DNA of 64,000 nucleotides from the NCBI GenBank assembly GCA_002480495.1, contig DLCG01000009.1, positions 498,470 through 562,469 of the forward strand, in the 5' to 3' direction. Under the pieces are notes generated by a model. The model saw nothing but the letters and a program-made list of their open reading frames with translations, made no database searches and was not told where the DNA came from. Source of the stretch: Rhodobiaceae bacterium UBA7804. GTDB taxonomy: Bacteria; Pseudomonadota; Alphaproteobacteria; Parvibaculales; Parvibaculaceae. Of this stretch, positions 17,953 through 26,955 are shown piece by piece. Every line of letters begins with the position of its first letter. The stretch's first letter is position 1. The position numbers and the translations under genes were made by a program.

Positions 17953-18794
17953 CCCGACGATTCCAGCGCTGCATCACCGCCGGCCTGCTGACGCTGTCGC
18001 TGGCCGCGCCCGGCGCCCTGGCGGGCAGCCGCATCCTGGCCACCGGCGGCGCGACGCCCATCGAAGGCGGCGGCGGCGGCGGCATCACGCCCTGGGCGCT
18101 GATCACCGGCTACGGCAGCAGCGGCGAAACCGGCATCTCCGCCTTCGCGACCCGGGTGGACGTCCGCGACTTCCGGCTCGACAGCGCCGGCCTCGCCGTC
18201 GGCTGGAACGACCGGCTGGAAGCATCCTTCGCCCGCCAGGCGCTGGACGTCCAGCCCCTGGACGTGACCCTGAAGCAGGACGTGTTCGGCCTGAAGGCCC
18301 GGGTCGCCGGCCGTCTGCTCTACACGGCCATGCCCCAGGTGTCGGTGGGCCTGCAGCACAAGCGCAACCGGAGCTTCGACGTGCCGGCGGCGCTGGGAGC
18401 CGCCGATGACTCGGGCACCGATCTCTACGTGTCCGCCGCCAAGCTCTGGTTCGCCGCCCTGTTCGACCGCAACCTGTTCGCCAACGTCACGCTGCGCCGT
18501 ACCGAGGCCAACGAGATCGGCCTGCTGGGATTCGACGCCGCCGGCGAGGATGCCAGCCTGGTGGCCGAGGGCACGCTGGCGGTGTTCCTCGACGATCGCT
18601 GGGTGATCGGCTACGAGTACCGGCAGAAGCCGGATCATCTCGACGCCGTGACGGAGAACGACTGGCAGGACCTGTTCGTCGCCTACTTCCCCTCCAAGCG
18701 CGTGTCGCTGGTGGCGGCGCGGGCCATGCTCGACGAGATCGCCGGCCTGCCCGATCAGGACGGCTGGTACCTGTCCATCCAGGCCACGCTGTAA
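17949..18794 (+). CDS. DUF3034 outer-membrane-type protein
   Basis: 281 residues with a signal peptide (cleavage near ALAGS). The mature start contains LATGGATPIEGGGGGGITPWA, the glycine-rich motif of DUF3034. The rest alternates short amphipathic beta strands (VDVRDFRLDS, EASFARQAL, VSVGLQHKRN), which suggests an outer-membrane barrel. The ATG overlaps the previous stop codon. DUF3034 genes are, as I recall, often found beside EAL proteins and truncated globins, but no function is established. Confidence 0.82.
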   Translation: MTRRFQRCITAGLLTLSLAAPGALAGSRILATGGATPIEGGGGGGITPWALITGYGSSGETGISAFATRVDVRDFRLDSAGLAVGWNDRLEASFARQALDVQPLDVTLKQDVFGLKARVAGRLLYTAMPQVSVGLQHKRNRSFDVPAALGAADDSGTDLYVSAAKLWFAALFDRNLFANVTLRRTEANEIGLLGFDAAGEDASLVAEGTLAVFLDDRWVIGYEYRQKPDHLDAVTENDWQDLFVAYFPSKRVSLVAARAMLDEIAGLPDQDGWYLSIQATL

Positions 18795-18814
18795 CGCCGA
18801 CCGGAGACGCCGAC

Positions 18815-19234
18815 GTGACCAAGACCATCCTGCTGATCACCGCGCTGCTCGCCACCGGATGCGCGAGCCAGCGGCCGGCCGACGACCTGTACCGGGACCT
18901 CGGCGGCGACGAAGGCGTCACCCGCATCGTCGACGCCTTCCTGGTGCACCTGGCCGAGGACGAGCTGGTGGTGGACACCTTCGCCGACACCGACATCGCC
19001 GAGTTCCGGCGGCTGATGATCGAGCAGCTCTGCGATCTGAGCGGCGGCCCCTGCACGTACGGGGGCCGCACCATGGCGGAATCCCACGCCGGCATGGGCG
19101 TGACGCCGGCCATGTTCAACGCGCTGGTGGCGGACTTCATCGACGCGATGGACGACGCCGGGGTGCCCCAGGGCGCCCAGAACCGGCTGCTGGGACGGCT
19201 CGCGCCCATGTACGGCGACATCGTCGAGGGATGA
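18815..19234 (+). CDS. Group I truncated haemoglobin with lipoprotein signal
   Basis: 139 residues. A lipobox LATGC (Cys16) follows a hydrophobic stretch, so the globin is probably anchored in the envelope, whereas most truncated globins are cytosolic. The globin part begins LYRDLGGDEGVTRIVDAFL and includes GGPCTYGGRTM and SHAGMGV with the proximal histidine H91. The usual B10 tyrosine seems to be replaced by Leu or Val. Haem and oxygen or NO binding are inferred from the family. The GTG start has GGAGA eight bases upstream. It lies 20 bases after the DUF3034 gene. Confidence 0.82.
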   Translation: MTKTILLITALLATGCASQRPADDLYRDLGGDEGVTRIVDAFLVHLAEDELVVDTFADTDIAEFRRLMIEQLCDLSGGPCTYGGRTMAESHAGMGVTPAMFNALVADFIDAMDDAGVPQGAQNRLLGRLAPMYGDIVEG

Positions 19235-19261
19235 ACCGGACCGGCCTGCCCGCCGCGCCGG

Positions 19262-21109
19262 TCAGAACGGCCAGAACCACGGAATGAGCGCCACCGCGAC
19301 GGCGCCCGCCAGCACGTTGAGCGGCAGGCCGATGCGCAGGAAGTCGCCGAACCGGTAGTTGCCGGCGCCGTAGACGATGGTGTTGGTCTGGTAGCCGAGC
19401 GGCGTGGCGAAGCTGGCGCTGGCCGCGAACATCACCGCCACCACGAACGGCCGCGGGTCGACCCCGGTCTGCTCGGCGAGGCCGATGACCAGGGGCGTCA
19501 GCAGCACGGCGACGGCGTTGTTGGTGATGGTCTCGGTGAGCGCCGACGCCAGCACGTAGACCACCGCGAGCAGCACCCAGGGCCCGAGCCCGGCGGTCAG
19601 CGCCGCAGCTTGCTCGACCAGCAGGGCCGCCGCGCCGGTCGTCTCCATGGCCCGGCCGATCGCCAGCATGCCGAAGATCAGAAACAGTATGCGCCAGTCG
19701 ACGGCCCGATAGGCCTCCGGCGCGTCGATGCAGCCCACCGCCACCACCGCCACGGCGCCGACCAGCGCGAGGCCCGCGATCGGCAGCACGTCGAGGGCGG
19801 CCAGCACGACGATCAGCGCGACGGTCACGAGCGCCAGAGGCGCCCGGCGGCGCCGGTACACGGGAGCCGCCGGTTCGCTCAGGTTGATCAGCTCGCCCTG
19901 GGCGAACAGCTCGCGAAGCTGCTGCTCGCCGGATTCCAGCAGCAGCGTGTCGCCGAACTGCAGCGGCTGCCCCTCGAACTCGGCCACGCCGGCGCCCTGG
20001 CGATGCATGGCCAGCACCCGCACGTCGTAGGCCTGGCGCAGGTTGAGCTCGCCGACGCGCTTGCCGATCAGCCGGGAGTCGGGCGCGACGATGCCTTCCA
20101 TCACGGTGGTCCGGCGGTGCGCCAGCGGGCGGAACCCGGCCAGCAGGGCACTGCGCGACGGAGGTTCCGACTGCTCACGCCAGGACGGCTCCACGATGTC
20201 CCGCAGCTCGAGCACGTTGGCCGCGTCGGATCGGATGGTGATGCGGTCGCCGGGCTCGAGCACCAGGTCGCGGTCGGCGGGCCGCGCCTGGCGGTCGCGC
20301 ACCACGTCCACCACGGTCACGTCGGAACGCTGGAAGATGCCGGTATCGGCCAGCCGCCCGCCGACCAGCGACGATTCCTCGGCGACGAACAGCTCGGTGA
20401 CGAAATCCCGGCGGGCGCGCACGTCGTCGGTGCTGAACGTGGGCTGGCGCCGCGGCAGCAGCCAGGGCCCCACCGTCATCAGATAGACGATCCCGACGGC
20501 GCCGACGATCAGCCCCGGCGCGGTGATCTCGAAGATGCCGAACGGCGCCAGCCCGTGATCCCTGGCCACCCCGTCGACGATCAGGTTGGTGGACGTGCCG
20601 ATCACCGTGCAGGCGCCGCCCAGCACGCTGGCGTAGGACAGCGGTATCAGCAGCTTGGACGGCACCGTGTCGAGCCGGTCCGCCAGCGCGATCATCACCG
20701 GCACCAGCACCATCACGACCGGGGTGTTGTTCACCACGGCGGACACGGCCATCACCGCGGCCAGCATGACCAGTCGGGCGCGCACCGGCCCCAGGTCCGC
20801 GAGCCGTTCGGCGCCGGCGCTCAGCCGCGCCACCACGCCGGTGCTCTGCAGCGCGGCGCTCACCACGAACAGCGCGCCCACCGTCACCGGGCCGGGATTG
20901 CTGAACACGCCCAGCAGCGCGTCCACCGGCAGCACACCCGTCACCAGCAGCACGCCGGCGCCCAGCATGGCCACCACGTCCGGCGAACGCCGGCCCCGCA
21001 CGAACCCCACGAACACCGCGCCCAGCACCGCCAGCACGAGGATCAGATCCAACTCCACGCCGTCGGGCCAGAACCCGGGCGCGCTGCCGTTCCCGTCGCT
21101 GCCACTCAT
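19262..21109 (-). CDS. SLC13/ArsB-type anion permease with two TrkA-C domains
   Basis: 615 residues. About six TM segments (roughly 20-205) are followed by two cytosolic TrkA-C (RCK_C) domains (about 215-300 and 310-400) and a second block of TM segments to the C-terminus. Conserved family motifs include VVNNTPVVMV, GTSTNLIVDG, ITNNAVAVLLTP and PLGYQTNTIVYG. Proteins of this architecture are DASS-like transporters of sulfate, di-carboxylates or related anions, usually driven by sodium; the substrate cannot be assigned. The gene is convergent with the globin operon and transcribed away from the phospholipase operon end. Confidence 0.88.
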   Translation of the reverse strand: MSGSDGNGSAPGFWPDGVELDLILVLAVLGAVFVGFVRGRRSPDVVAMLGAGVLLVTGVLPVDALLGVFSNPGPVTVGALFVVSAALQSTGVVARLSAGAERLADLGPVRARLVMLAAVMAVSAVVNNTPVVMVLVPVMIALADRLDTVPSKLLIPLSYASVLGGACTVIGTSTNLIVDGVARDHGLAPFGIFEITAPGLIVGAVGIVYLMTVGPWLLPRRQPTFSTDDVRARRDFVTELFVAEESSLVGGRLADTGIFQRSDVTVVDVVRDRQARPADRDLVLEPGDRITIRSDAANVLELRDIVEPSWREQSEPPSRSALLAGFRPLAHRRTTVMEGIVAPDSRLIGKRVGELNLRQAYDVRVLAMHRQGAGVAEFEGQPLQFGDTLLLESGEQQLRELFAQGELINLSEPAAPVYRRRRAPLALVTVALIVVLAALDVLPIAGLALVGAVAVVAVGCIDAPEAYRAVDWRILFLIFGMLAIGRAMETTGAAALLVEQAAALTAGLGPWVLLAVVYVLASALTETITNNAVAVLLTPLVIGLAEQTGVDPRPFVVAVMFAASASFATPLGYQTNTIVYGAGNYRFGDFLRIGLPLNVLAGAVAVALIPWFWPF

Positions 21110-21152
21110 GGCGGAGCAGGTTGCAAGAATCGTGCAGGGGGCGCGTGCGGCC

Positions 21153-22577
21153 TCAGAGATAGGGCGAGAACAGCCAGGCGACCCCGTCCACCAGACGGGT
21201 GCCGAGCCGGCGGCCGTCCACGTCGGCGAGCGTCACTTCCGGAGACTGCGCCCGGGCCGCCTCCACGTGCGCCCACAGCGCCGTCACCGTCGGCCGGTCG
21301 AAGACCTCCACGGTCAGCTCGAAGTTGAGCCGCAGGCTCCTGGGATCCAGATTGGCCGAGCCGATCTGGGCATAGTCGTCGTCCACCAGCAGCAGCTTGC
21401 TGTGCACGAACGGTCCGGGCTGGTAGTGCACCCGCACCCCGCGCTGCAGCAGCTCCCACAGCAGATGCCGCGTGGCCCGGTGCACGAAGAACAGGTTGTT
21501 GTGGGCCGGCAGCAGGATCGCCACGTCCACGCCCCGCAGCGCGGCCGCCTGCAGCGCGCCGAGCAGTTCCCGGGGCGGCACGAAGTACGGGGTCATGATG
21601 GCGACCCGCCGCCGCGCCAGCCCGATCGCCCCGGTGATCAGCAGCAGCAGCCGGTCGAGCTCCTCGTCCGGCCCGTCCGCGATCGCCCGGCAGCGCGCCT
21701 CGCCGGCCCGCACCGGCGTCAGCCGATGATGCCGCTCCGGGCCGCCGGCGAACGCCCAGTCGCTGTCGAAGATGGCCAGCAGCCGGTCCAGCACCGGCCC
21801 GCGCAGCGCGAAGTGCACGTCCACCACCCGGCGGTCCCGCCGCCCCGCCGGCGCGCGCGCCAGCAGGTGCCGGTCGGAGACGTTCATGCCGCCGGTGAAG
21901 CCGACCCGGTCGTCCACCAGCAGGATCTTCCGGTGATTGCGCAGATTGATCATGAAGCTCGGCGGCAGCAGCCGGGGCGGCAGGAAGCGGCGCACGTCGA
22001 CGCCGCGCCTGGCCAGCAGATGGCGGGCCCGCGGCCACGAGTAGAGCTCACCCACGCCGTCCAGCAGCACCCGGACCTCGACTCCCCGGTCCACGGCGCG
22101 TCCCAGGGCGTCCGCGAAGGCCGTTCCGGTGTCGTCGCGATCGAAGATGTAGCTGCTCAGCAGCACGCGCTCGGCGGCGGTGTCGATGGCCTCGAGCATG
22201 GCGGGATAGGCCGCTTCGCCGCCGTGCAGGATCTCCACGTCGTTGCCGGCGAGCAGCGGCCCGCCGCTGACCGCCTCGCCGAGCCGCGCCAGCGGCGCCA
22301 GCGCCTCCTCGGGCTCCACCGTGAAAGCGGCGGCAGCCGGCTCCGGGAGATCGTCCTCCCGCAGGCGCTGGGCGCGCCGCCGGGTGCGGTTCACGCCGAA
22401 CAGGTAGTACAGCGCCGCGCCGGCCAGCGGAAACATCAGGCAGACCGCGATCCAGCCGAATGCCGACCGCGGCCGCCGCTTGTTGATCAGCGCATGGCCG
22501 CTGGCGAGCACGCCGAGCACGCCGGCCACCGCCGCGAACAGCACTGTCCATGGATCGGCGGGCAGGTATCCGGTCAT
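21153..22577 (-). CDS. Cardiolipin synthase / phospholipase D family protein
   Basis: 474 residues: two N-terminal TM helices (about 12-30 and 40-60), then two phospholipase D domains. Both HKD motifs are intact: HRKILLVDDRVGFTGGMN in the first and HSKLLLVDDDYAQIGSANLD in the second. This is the ClsA-type plan, which joins two phosphatidylglycerol molecules to cardiolipin plus glycerol. The start ATG overlaps the upstream patatin stop (ATGA). It is the last gene of the antiporter operon, which hints that membrane lipid composition and ion transport are adjusted together. Confidence 0.87.
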   Translation of the reverse strand: MTGYLPADPWTVLFAAVAGVLGVLASGHALINKRRPRSAFGWIAVCLMFPLAGAALYYLFGVNRTRRRAQRLREDDLPEPAAAAFTVEPEEALAPLARLGEAVSGGPLLAGNDVEILHGGEAAYPAMLEAIDTAAERVLLSSYIFDRDDTGTAFADALGRAVDRGVEVRVLLDGVGELYSWPRARHLLARRGVDVRRFLPPRLLPPSFMINLRNHRKILLVDDRVGFTGGMNVSDRHLLARAPAGRRDRRVVDVHFALRGPVLDRLLAIFDSDWAFAGGPERHHRLTPVRAGEARCRAIADGPDEELDRLLLLITGAIGLARRRVAIMTPYFVPPRELLGALQAAALRGVDVAILLPAHNNLFFVHRATRHLLWELLQRGVRVHYQPGPFVHSKLLLVDDDYAQIGSANLDPRSLRLNFELTVEVFDRPTVTALWAHVEAARAQSPEVTLADVDGRRLGTRLVDGVAWLFSPYL

Positions 22578-23509
22578 GCCGCGCCCGATGCCAGCCGTTC
22601 GATCTCGGCGGCCCGATCCTCCACGGCCCGACGCCCCCGGTCGAGCGCCAGCGACGCCCGGTGGAAGTCCATCAGGGCGATGTCCTGAACGTCCGGCACG
22701 ATCTCGATTTCCGGCGGGTCGCCTGCCAGCCGGCTGCGCGTCACCCGCTCCTGCATGATGTTGATGGCGCTGCTGACCACGTCGAGCAGAGCGGGCTCGC
22801 GATCGGCGTCGTCGTCGCCGTCGAACAGGTTCGCCACCATGGCCTGCAGGCGTTCCAGGTAGGAGCTCTCCTCCCGTCGAACCTGCCCCGCCACCGTGTC
22901 GTCCGGCGCCGCCGGCGGCCGCCGCAGCCGCGCCAGCCGGTGGCGATAGGGGCTGAGATTGACGGCGATCACCACGTCCGCGCCGAGCATGCGGCACAGG
23001 GTCACGGGCACGGGGTCGACCAGCCCGCCGTCCACCAGCCAGGCGCCCTGATGACGCACCGCCGGAAACAGCCCGGGCATGGCGCAGGACGCGCGTACGG
23101 CACGGATCGTGGATCCGGAGCGCAGCCACACCGTGCGGCCCTGGTGCAGGTCCGTCGCCACGGCGCCGAACGGCAGCTCCAGCTCCCCGATGTCGCGCTC
23201 CAGCAGAATGTCTTCGATGGCGCGCATCACCCGGTTGCCCTCGATGACGCCGCCGCCGATGCTGGCGTCGAGCAGCTTGAGCACGTCGATGCGCCGCAGG
23301 TCCAGCACCCAGGAGGTCAACGCGTCGAGGCGGCCGCCGGCCAGGGCCGCGCCGACCAGGGCGCCGATGGACGCCCCGCTGACCACCTCCGGAACGATGC
23401 CCCGTTCCTCGAGCGCTTCGAGCACCCCGAGATGGGCCCAGCCGCGGGCGGCGCCACCGCCCAGAGCGACGCCGATCTTCAGACCAGCGGGGTTCGGATC
23501 ATCGGTCAT
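22574..23509 (-). CDS. Patatin-like phospholipase (RssA/YchK type)
   Basis: 311 residues. The oxyanion motif GGGAARGWAHLGVL (about 17-30), the nucleophile elbow GASIG with Ser47 and the DGG motif of the Asp (WLVDGGLVDP) are all present, so the enzyme should be active on acyl lipids. The start at 23509 has GGGAG eight bases upstream; a 10-codon extension to 23539 has no site. It is 42 bases downstream of the last antiporter gene and overlaps the phospholipase D gene by four bases. Confidence 0.87.
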   Translation of the reverse strand: MTDDPNPAGLKIGVALGGGAARGWAHLGVLEALEERGIVPEVVSGASIGALVGAALAGGRLDALTSWVLDLRRIDVLKLLDASIGGGVIEGNRVMRAIEDILLERDIGELELPFGAVATDLHQGRTVWLRSGSTIRAVRASCAMPGLFPAVRHQGAWLVDGGLVDPVPVTLCRMLGADVVIAVNLSPYRHRLARLRRPPAAPDDTVAGQVRREESSYLERLQAMVANLFDGDDDADREPALLDVVSSAINIMQERVTRSRLAGDPPEIEIVPDVQDIALMDFHRASLALDRGRRAVEDRAAEIERLASGAA

Positions 23510-23551
23510 GGGTTCGCTCCCGGCGGCCCAGCTCGGCAACCGGGACCGCCG

Positions 23552-25240
23552 CTACAGGTATTCGACGAAAACGTAGCCGGAAAGCAGTACCAGAATCCAC
23601 AGCGCCGTGGTGCGGATCGCCCACACCCGGCCGATCAGACCGACCCCGACGAGCAGGGATTCCGTACCGGCGACCGTGCGTGCCGCCAGCGCCTGGCCGC
23701 CGCCGGCCAGGCGGGAGAAGCCGCCGCCGACCACGTTGCGCACCGCCGTGGCCGCCGCCGGAAGGAGGCGGCGGTAGCTCCACTCGACGTCGAGGTTCGT
23801 GCTCGGCAGCTCCGGCGGGTACAGGCCCTTGAGGTTCAGCCAGACGAACGCGAGCGCCGAGAAGAACAGGAGCTGACTCTGGGTCAGGATGTGGGCCACC
23901 GTGTAGGGCTCGTAGTCCACCGGGAACGGCAGCATGTCGTAGAGCAGCCACGGGTAGGCGCCGTTGAAGATGCAGATTCCCGCCGCCAGCGCCATCGCCA
24001 CCAGCATGCTGCGCGGCGCCTCCTGGCAGCGGATGCCCGAGTCGTGGGCGTAGAAGGCGAAGTACGGAATCTTGATGCCCGCGTGGTGGAACACGCCTGC
24101 CGACGCGAACAGCAGGGCGAGCCAGACGATCTCGTAGTGCTCGTAGAGGGCCGCCACCATCACCATGGACTTCGACACGAACCCGGAGAACAGCGGGAAC
24201 GCCGAGATCGACGCGGCGCCGACGATGCAGAACCCGGTGGTCCACGGCATGGACTTGTACAGCCCGCCCAGGTCGGACCCGTTCATGCGGCCGGTGCGCA
24301 GCAGCACCGCCCCCATGGTCATGAACAGCAGCCCCTTGAACACCACGTCGTTGAAGGCATGGGCCACGGCCCCGTTGATGGCCATCGACGTGCCGATGCC
24401 GATGCCGCAGACCATGAATCCGACCTGGTTGATGAGGCTGTAGGCCAGCACCCGCCGCAGGTCGTTCTCGATCACGGCGAAGAAGATCGGGAACATGGCC
24501 ATGGTGGCGCCGATGTAGACCAGCAGTTCCGTGCCGGGAAAGCCGCGGGCCAGCGCGTAGACGGCGACCTTGGTGGTGAACGCCGAGAGAAACACGGTGC
24601 CGGCCGGCGTGGACTCGGGATAGGCGTCGGTGAGCCAGTTGTGCAGGCCCGGGAAGCAGCACTTGATGCCGATGGCCAGGAAGATCAGCCACGGACCGAG
24701 GCCGTCCAGCGTCATCCTGGTGAACCGCGCGTCCCCGGTGTCCGCGATGATCGCCAGGGCGCCGGCCAGCAGCAGCACTCCGGAGGTCACCTGAATGACC
24801 AGGTAGCGCATGGCGGCGCCGAAGGAACGCTCGGTGCGTCGGGCGAGCACCAGAAACACCGACGTCAGCGCCAGCATCTCCCAGAACACGAACAGGGTCA
24901 GCAGGTCGCCGGCGAACACCGCGCCCAGCGCGCTACCGGCGTACAGCATGGCGGACACCTGCTGCATCCGGTCGCGGACGTCGAAGGCGTAGATGAAGCC
25001 GAGAAAGGCCGCGAGGTGGAACAGATAGCCGAACAGGCTGCTGAGCCGGTCCATCTCCACCAGCACCAGCGTGTAGTCGAACAGCTCGAACGCGGCGCCG
25101 GTGCCGTCCGGCAGGCCGTAGAGATTGAGCGCGCCGACGACGGGCACCAGCAGCGCCAGCAGCCGGCGCAGCGGCGCCGGCGCCACGGCGAGCAGCACGG
25201 CGCCTGCGTAGAACACGACGAAGGGGGCGACGCTACTCAT
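23552..25240 (-). CDS. Mrp-type antiporter subunit D paralogue (NuoL/M/N family)
   Basis: 562 residues, about 14 TM helices, proton-conducting family PF00361. The key charges of antiporter-type subunits are kept: the Glu in FVFWEMLALTS, the Lys in GIKCCFPGLHNWLTDAYPE and the Lys in FTTKVAVYAL. It has an extra C-terminal segment, ending with two helices, beyond the usual MrpD length. It is the third such paralogue of the operon. The start overlaps the small 83-residue gene by 8 bases. Ends with TAG. Confidence 0.86.
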   Translation of the reverse strand: MSSVAPFVVFYAGAVLLAVAPAPLRRLLALLVPVVGALNLYGLPDGTGAAFELFDYTLVLVEMDRLSSLFGYLFHLAAFLGFIYAFDVRDRMQQVSAMLYAGSALGAVFAGDLLTLFVFWEMLALTSVFLVLARRTERSFGAAMRYLVIQVTSGVLLLAGALAIIADTGDARFTRMTLDGLGPWLIFLAIGIKCCFPGLHNWLTDAYPESTPAGTVFLSAFTTKVAVYALARGFPGTELLVYIGATMAMFPIFFAVIENDLRRVLAYSLINQVGFMVCGIGIGTSMAINGAVAHAFNDVVFKGLLFMTMGAVLLRTGRMNGSDLGGLYKSMPWTTGFCIVGAASISAFPLFSGFVSKSMVMVAALYEHYEIVWLALLFASAGVFHHAGIKIPYFAFYAHDSGIRCQEAPRSMLVAMALAAGICIFNGAYPWLLYDMLPFPVDYEPYTVAHILTQSQLLFFSALAFVWLNLKGLYPPELPSTNLDVEWSYRRLLPAAATAVRNVVGGGFSRLAGGGQALAARTVAGTESLLVGVGLIGRVWAIRTTALWILVLLSGYVFVEYL

Positions 25241-25484
25241 CGTAGTAGTCTTCCTTGCGCATGATCACCTTGCGCATCTCCTTCGCGACCAGCACCAGCA
25301 GCACGCAGGCCACGAAGCCGTAAATGGAGTAGAAGCCCCACGCCGCCTCCCACGGATGGTCCACGTGCCGGTGGACCACGAAGTCGAGCACCAGCGTCAG
25401 CCCGCACAGACCGTAGAGCGCATGGATCAGCCGGCGTACGTTGCGCGGGTTGTCGAAGAGGTGGGTCTTGTCTCGCTCGGACAT
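25233..25484 (-). CDS. Small two-helix membrane protein of the antiporter operon
   Basis: 83 residues: a charged N-terminus (MSERDKTHLFDN), TM helices at about 19-36 and 46-66, and a charged tail ending KEDYYDE. It lies between two antiporter D-type genes, 10 bases from one and overlapping the other, so it is probably a structural or assembly subunit of the complex. I recall similar unnamed small proteins in other Mrp-like loci without MrpA, but no defined domain name. Confidence 0.75.
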   Translation of the reverse strand: MSERDKTHLFDNPRNVRRLIHALYGLCGLTLVLDFVVHRHVDHPWEAAWGFYSIYGFVACVLLVLVAKEMRKVIMRKEDYYDE

Positions 25485-25494
25485 GTGGCGCTCC

Positions 25495-26955
25495 TCAGCT
25501 CGACGGCAGCAGCCGGGTCAGCTCGTAGAGGGGGTCCGCCCCGAAGAACAGCACCACGCAGAGCAGCGAGGTGATGCCGATGGCGATCAGGCACGGCAGC
25601 GGCGCTTCCTGCACCCCTTCCGGCACGCTGCCCGAGGCCGGCGCCCGGAAGAACGCCAGCAGCGGAATCTGCAGCAGATAGACGATGTTCAGCAGCGACG
25701 ACACCATGAGCACGGCGACCGCGAACAGCTCGCCCGCCTCCAGCGCGCCCAGCGTCAGGAACCACTTGCTCCAGGCGCCGCCGAACGGCGGCAGCCCGAT
25801 GATGCTGATGGCGCCCACGGTGAACGCCGCGAAGGTGAACGGCATGGTGCGGCCGAGACCCCGCAGCTCGCTCACCTCGGTCCTGTGGAGCGCCGTGTAG
25901 ATGGCGCCGGCACAGAAGAACAGCGTGATCTTGCCGGCGGCGTGGGTGGCGATGTGCATGGCCGCGCCGATGACGCCCGACGCGGTGGCCAGCGCCGCGC
26001 CGAGCACGATGTAGGAGAGCTGGCTGACCGTGGAATAGGCGAGCCGGGCCTTGAGGTTGTCCTTGGTCATCGCGATCAGCGACGCCAGCACCACGGTGCC
26101 GCCGGACACCCAGACCAGCCACTGCTGGGCCCCGGCCTCCGTCAGGGTGTCGAGGCCGAACACGTACACCACCACCTTCAGCACGGTGAACACGCCGGCC
26201 TTGACCACCGCCACCGCGTGCAGCAGCGCCGACACCGGCGTGGGCGCCACCATGGCCGACGGCAGCCAGCGGTGCACCGGCATCAGCGCGGCCTTGCCGA
26301 TGCCGAAGGCGTACAGCCCCAGCAGCACGCCGAGCGCCGGGCCGGCGACGTCGCCGAGAATGCCGCCCGCGGTGAAGTCCAGCGTCCCCGCCTCGGCGTA
26401 GGTCCAGATCATCGCCGGCAGCAGCAGGCCGATGGAAGTGGACAGCAGAATGCCCAGGTACACCCGCGCCGAACGCACCGTCGCCGGGTCTCCCTTGTGG
26501 CTGACCAGGGGATAGGTGGAGATGGTCAGCACCTCGTAGAACACGAACAGGGTGAGCAGGTTGCCGGCGAAGGCCACGCCCAGCGCGGCGAAGATGGCGA
26601 TGGCGAAGCACACGTAGAAGCGGGTCTGGTGCTTCTCGTCGTTGCCGCGCATGTAGCCGATCGAGTAGATCGAGTTGACGATCCACAGGCTGGCCGCCAG
26701 GGCGCCGAACAGCATGCCCAGCGGCTCGATCTCGAAGGCGATGGACAGCCCGCCGAGCATGGTCGTCACCAGCAGCTCCGGCCGGGCGCCCGCCATGACC
26801 TGAGGCACCAGACTCCACACCAGGACCGCCAGCACGCCGGCGGTCACCAGGGTCACCGACTCGCGCAGGTTGGGCAGCCGCCCGGTCAGCGCGATGCCGA
26901 CGGCGCCGATCAGCGGCGTCACCAGCGCTGCGACGATGGTGGTCTCCGGGCTCAC
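25495..26955 (-). CDS. Mrp-type antiporter subunit D paralogue
   Basis: 486 residues with about 14 TM helices. Conserved features of proton-translocating subunits are present: Glu in FVFYEVLTISTY, Lys in GKAALMPVHRWLPSAMVAPTPV, and a second Lys in VVKAGVFTVLKVV. The Pro-rich HRWLPSAM motif resembles NuoM/NuoL and MrpA-N more than MrpD. The GTG start overlaps the previous gene's stop (GTGA). Together with the paralogue at 23552 it may take the place of the large MrpA subunit. Confidence 0.86.
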   Translation of the reverse strand: MSPETTIVAALVTPLIGAVGIALTGRLPNLRESVTLVTAGVLAVLVWSLVPQVMAGARPELLVTTMLGGLSIAFEIEPLGMLFGALAASLWIVNSIYSIGYMRGNDEKHQTRFYVCFAIAIFAALGVAFAGNLLTLFVFYEVLTISTYPLVSHKGDPATVRSARVYLGILLSTSIGLLLPAMIWTYAEAGTLDFTAGGILGDVAGPALGVLLGLYAFGIGKAALMPVHRWLPSAMVAPTPVSALLHAVAVVKAGVFTVLKVVVYVFGLDTLTEAGAQQWLVWVSGGTVVLASLIAMTKDNLKARLAYSTVSQLSYIVLGAALATASGVIGAAMHIATHAAGKITLFFCAGAIYTALHRTEVSELRGLGRTMPFTFAAFTVGAISIIGLPPFGGAWSKWFLTLGALEAGELFAVAVLMVSSLLNIVYLLQIPLLAFFRAPASGSVPEGVQEAPLPCLIAIGITSLLCVVLFFGADPLYELTRLLPSS

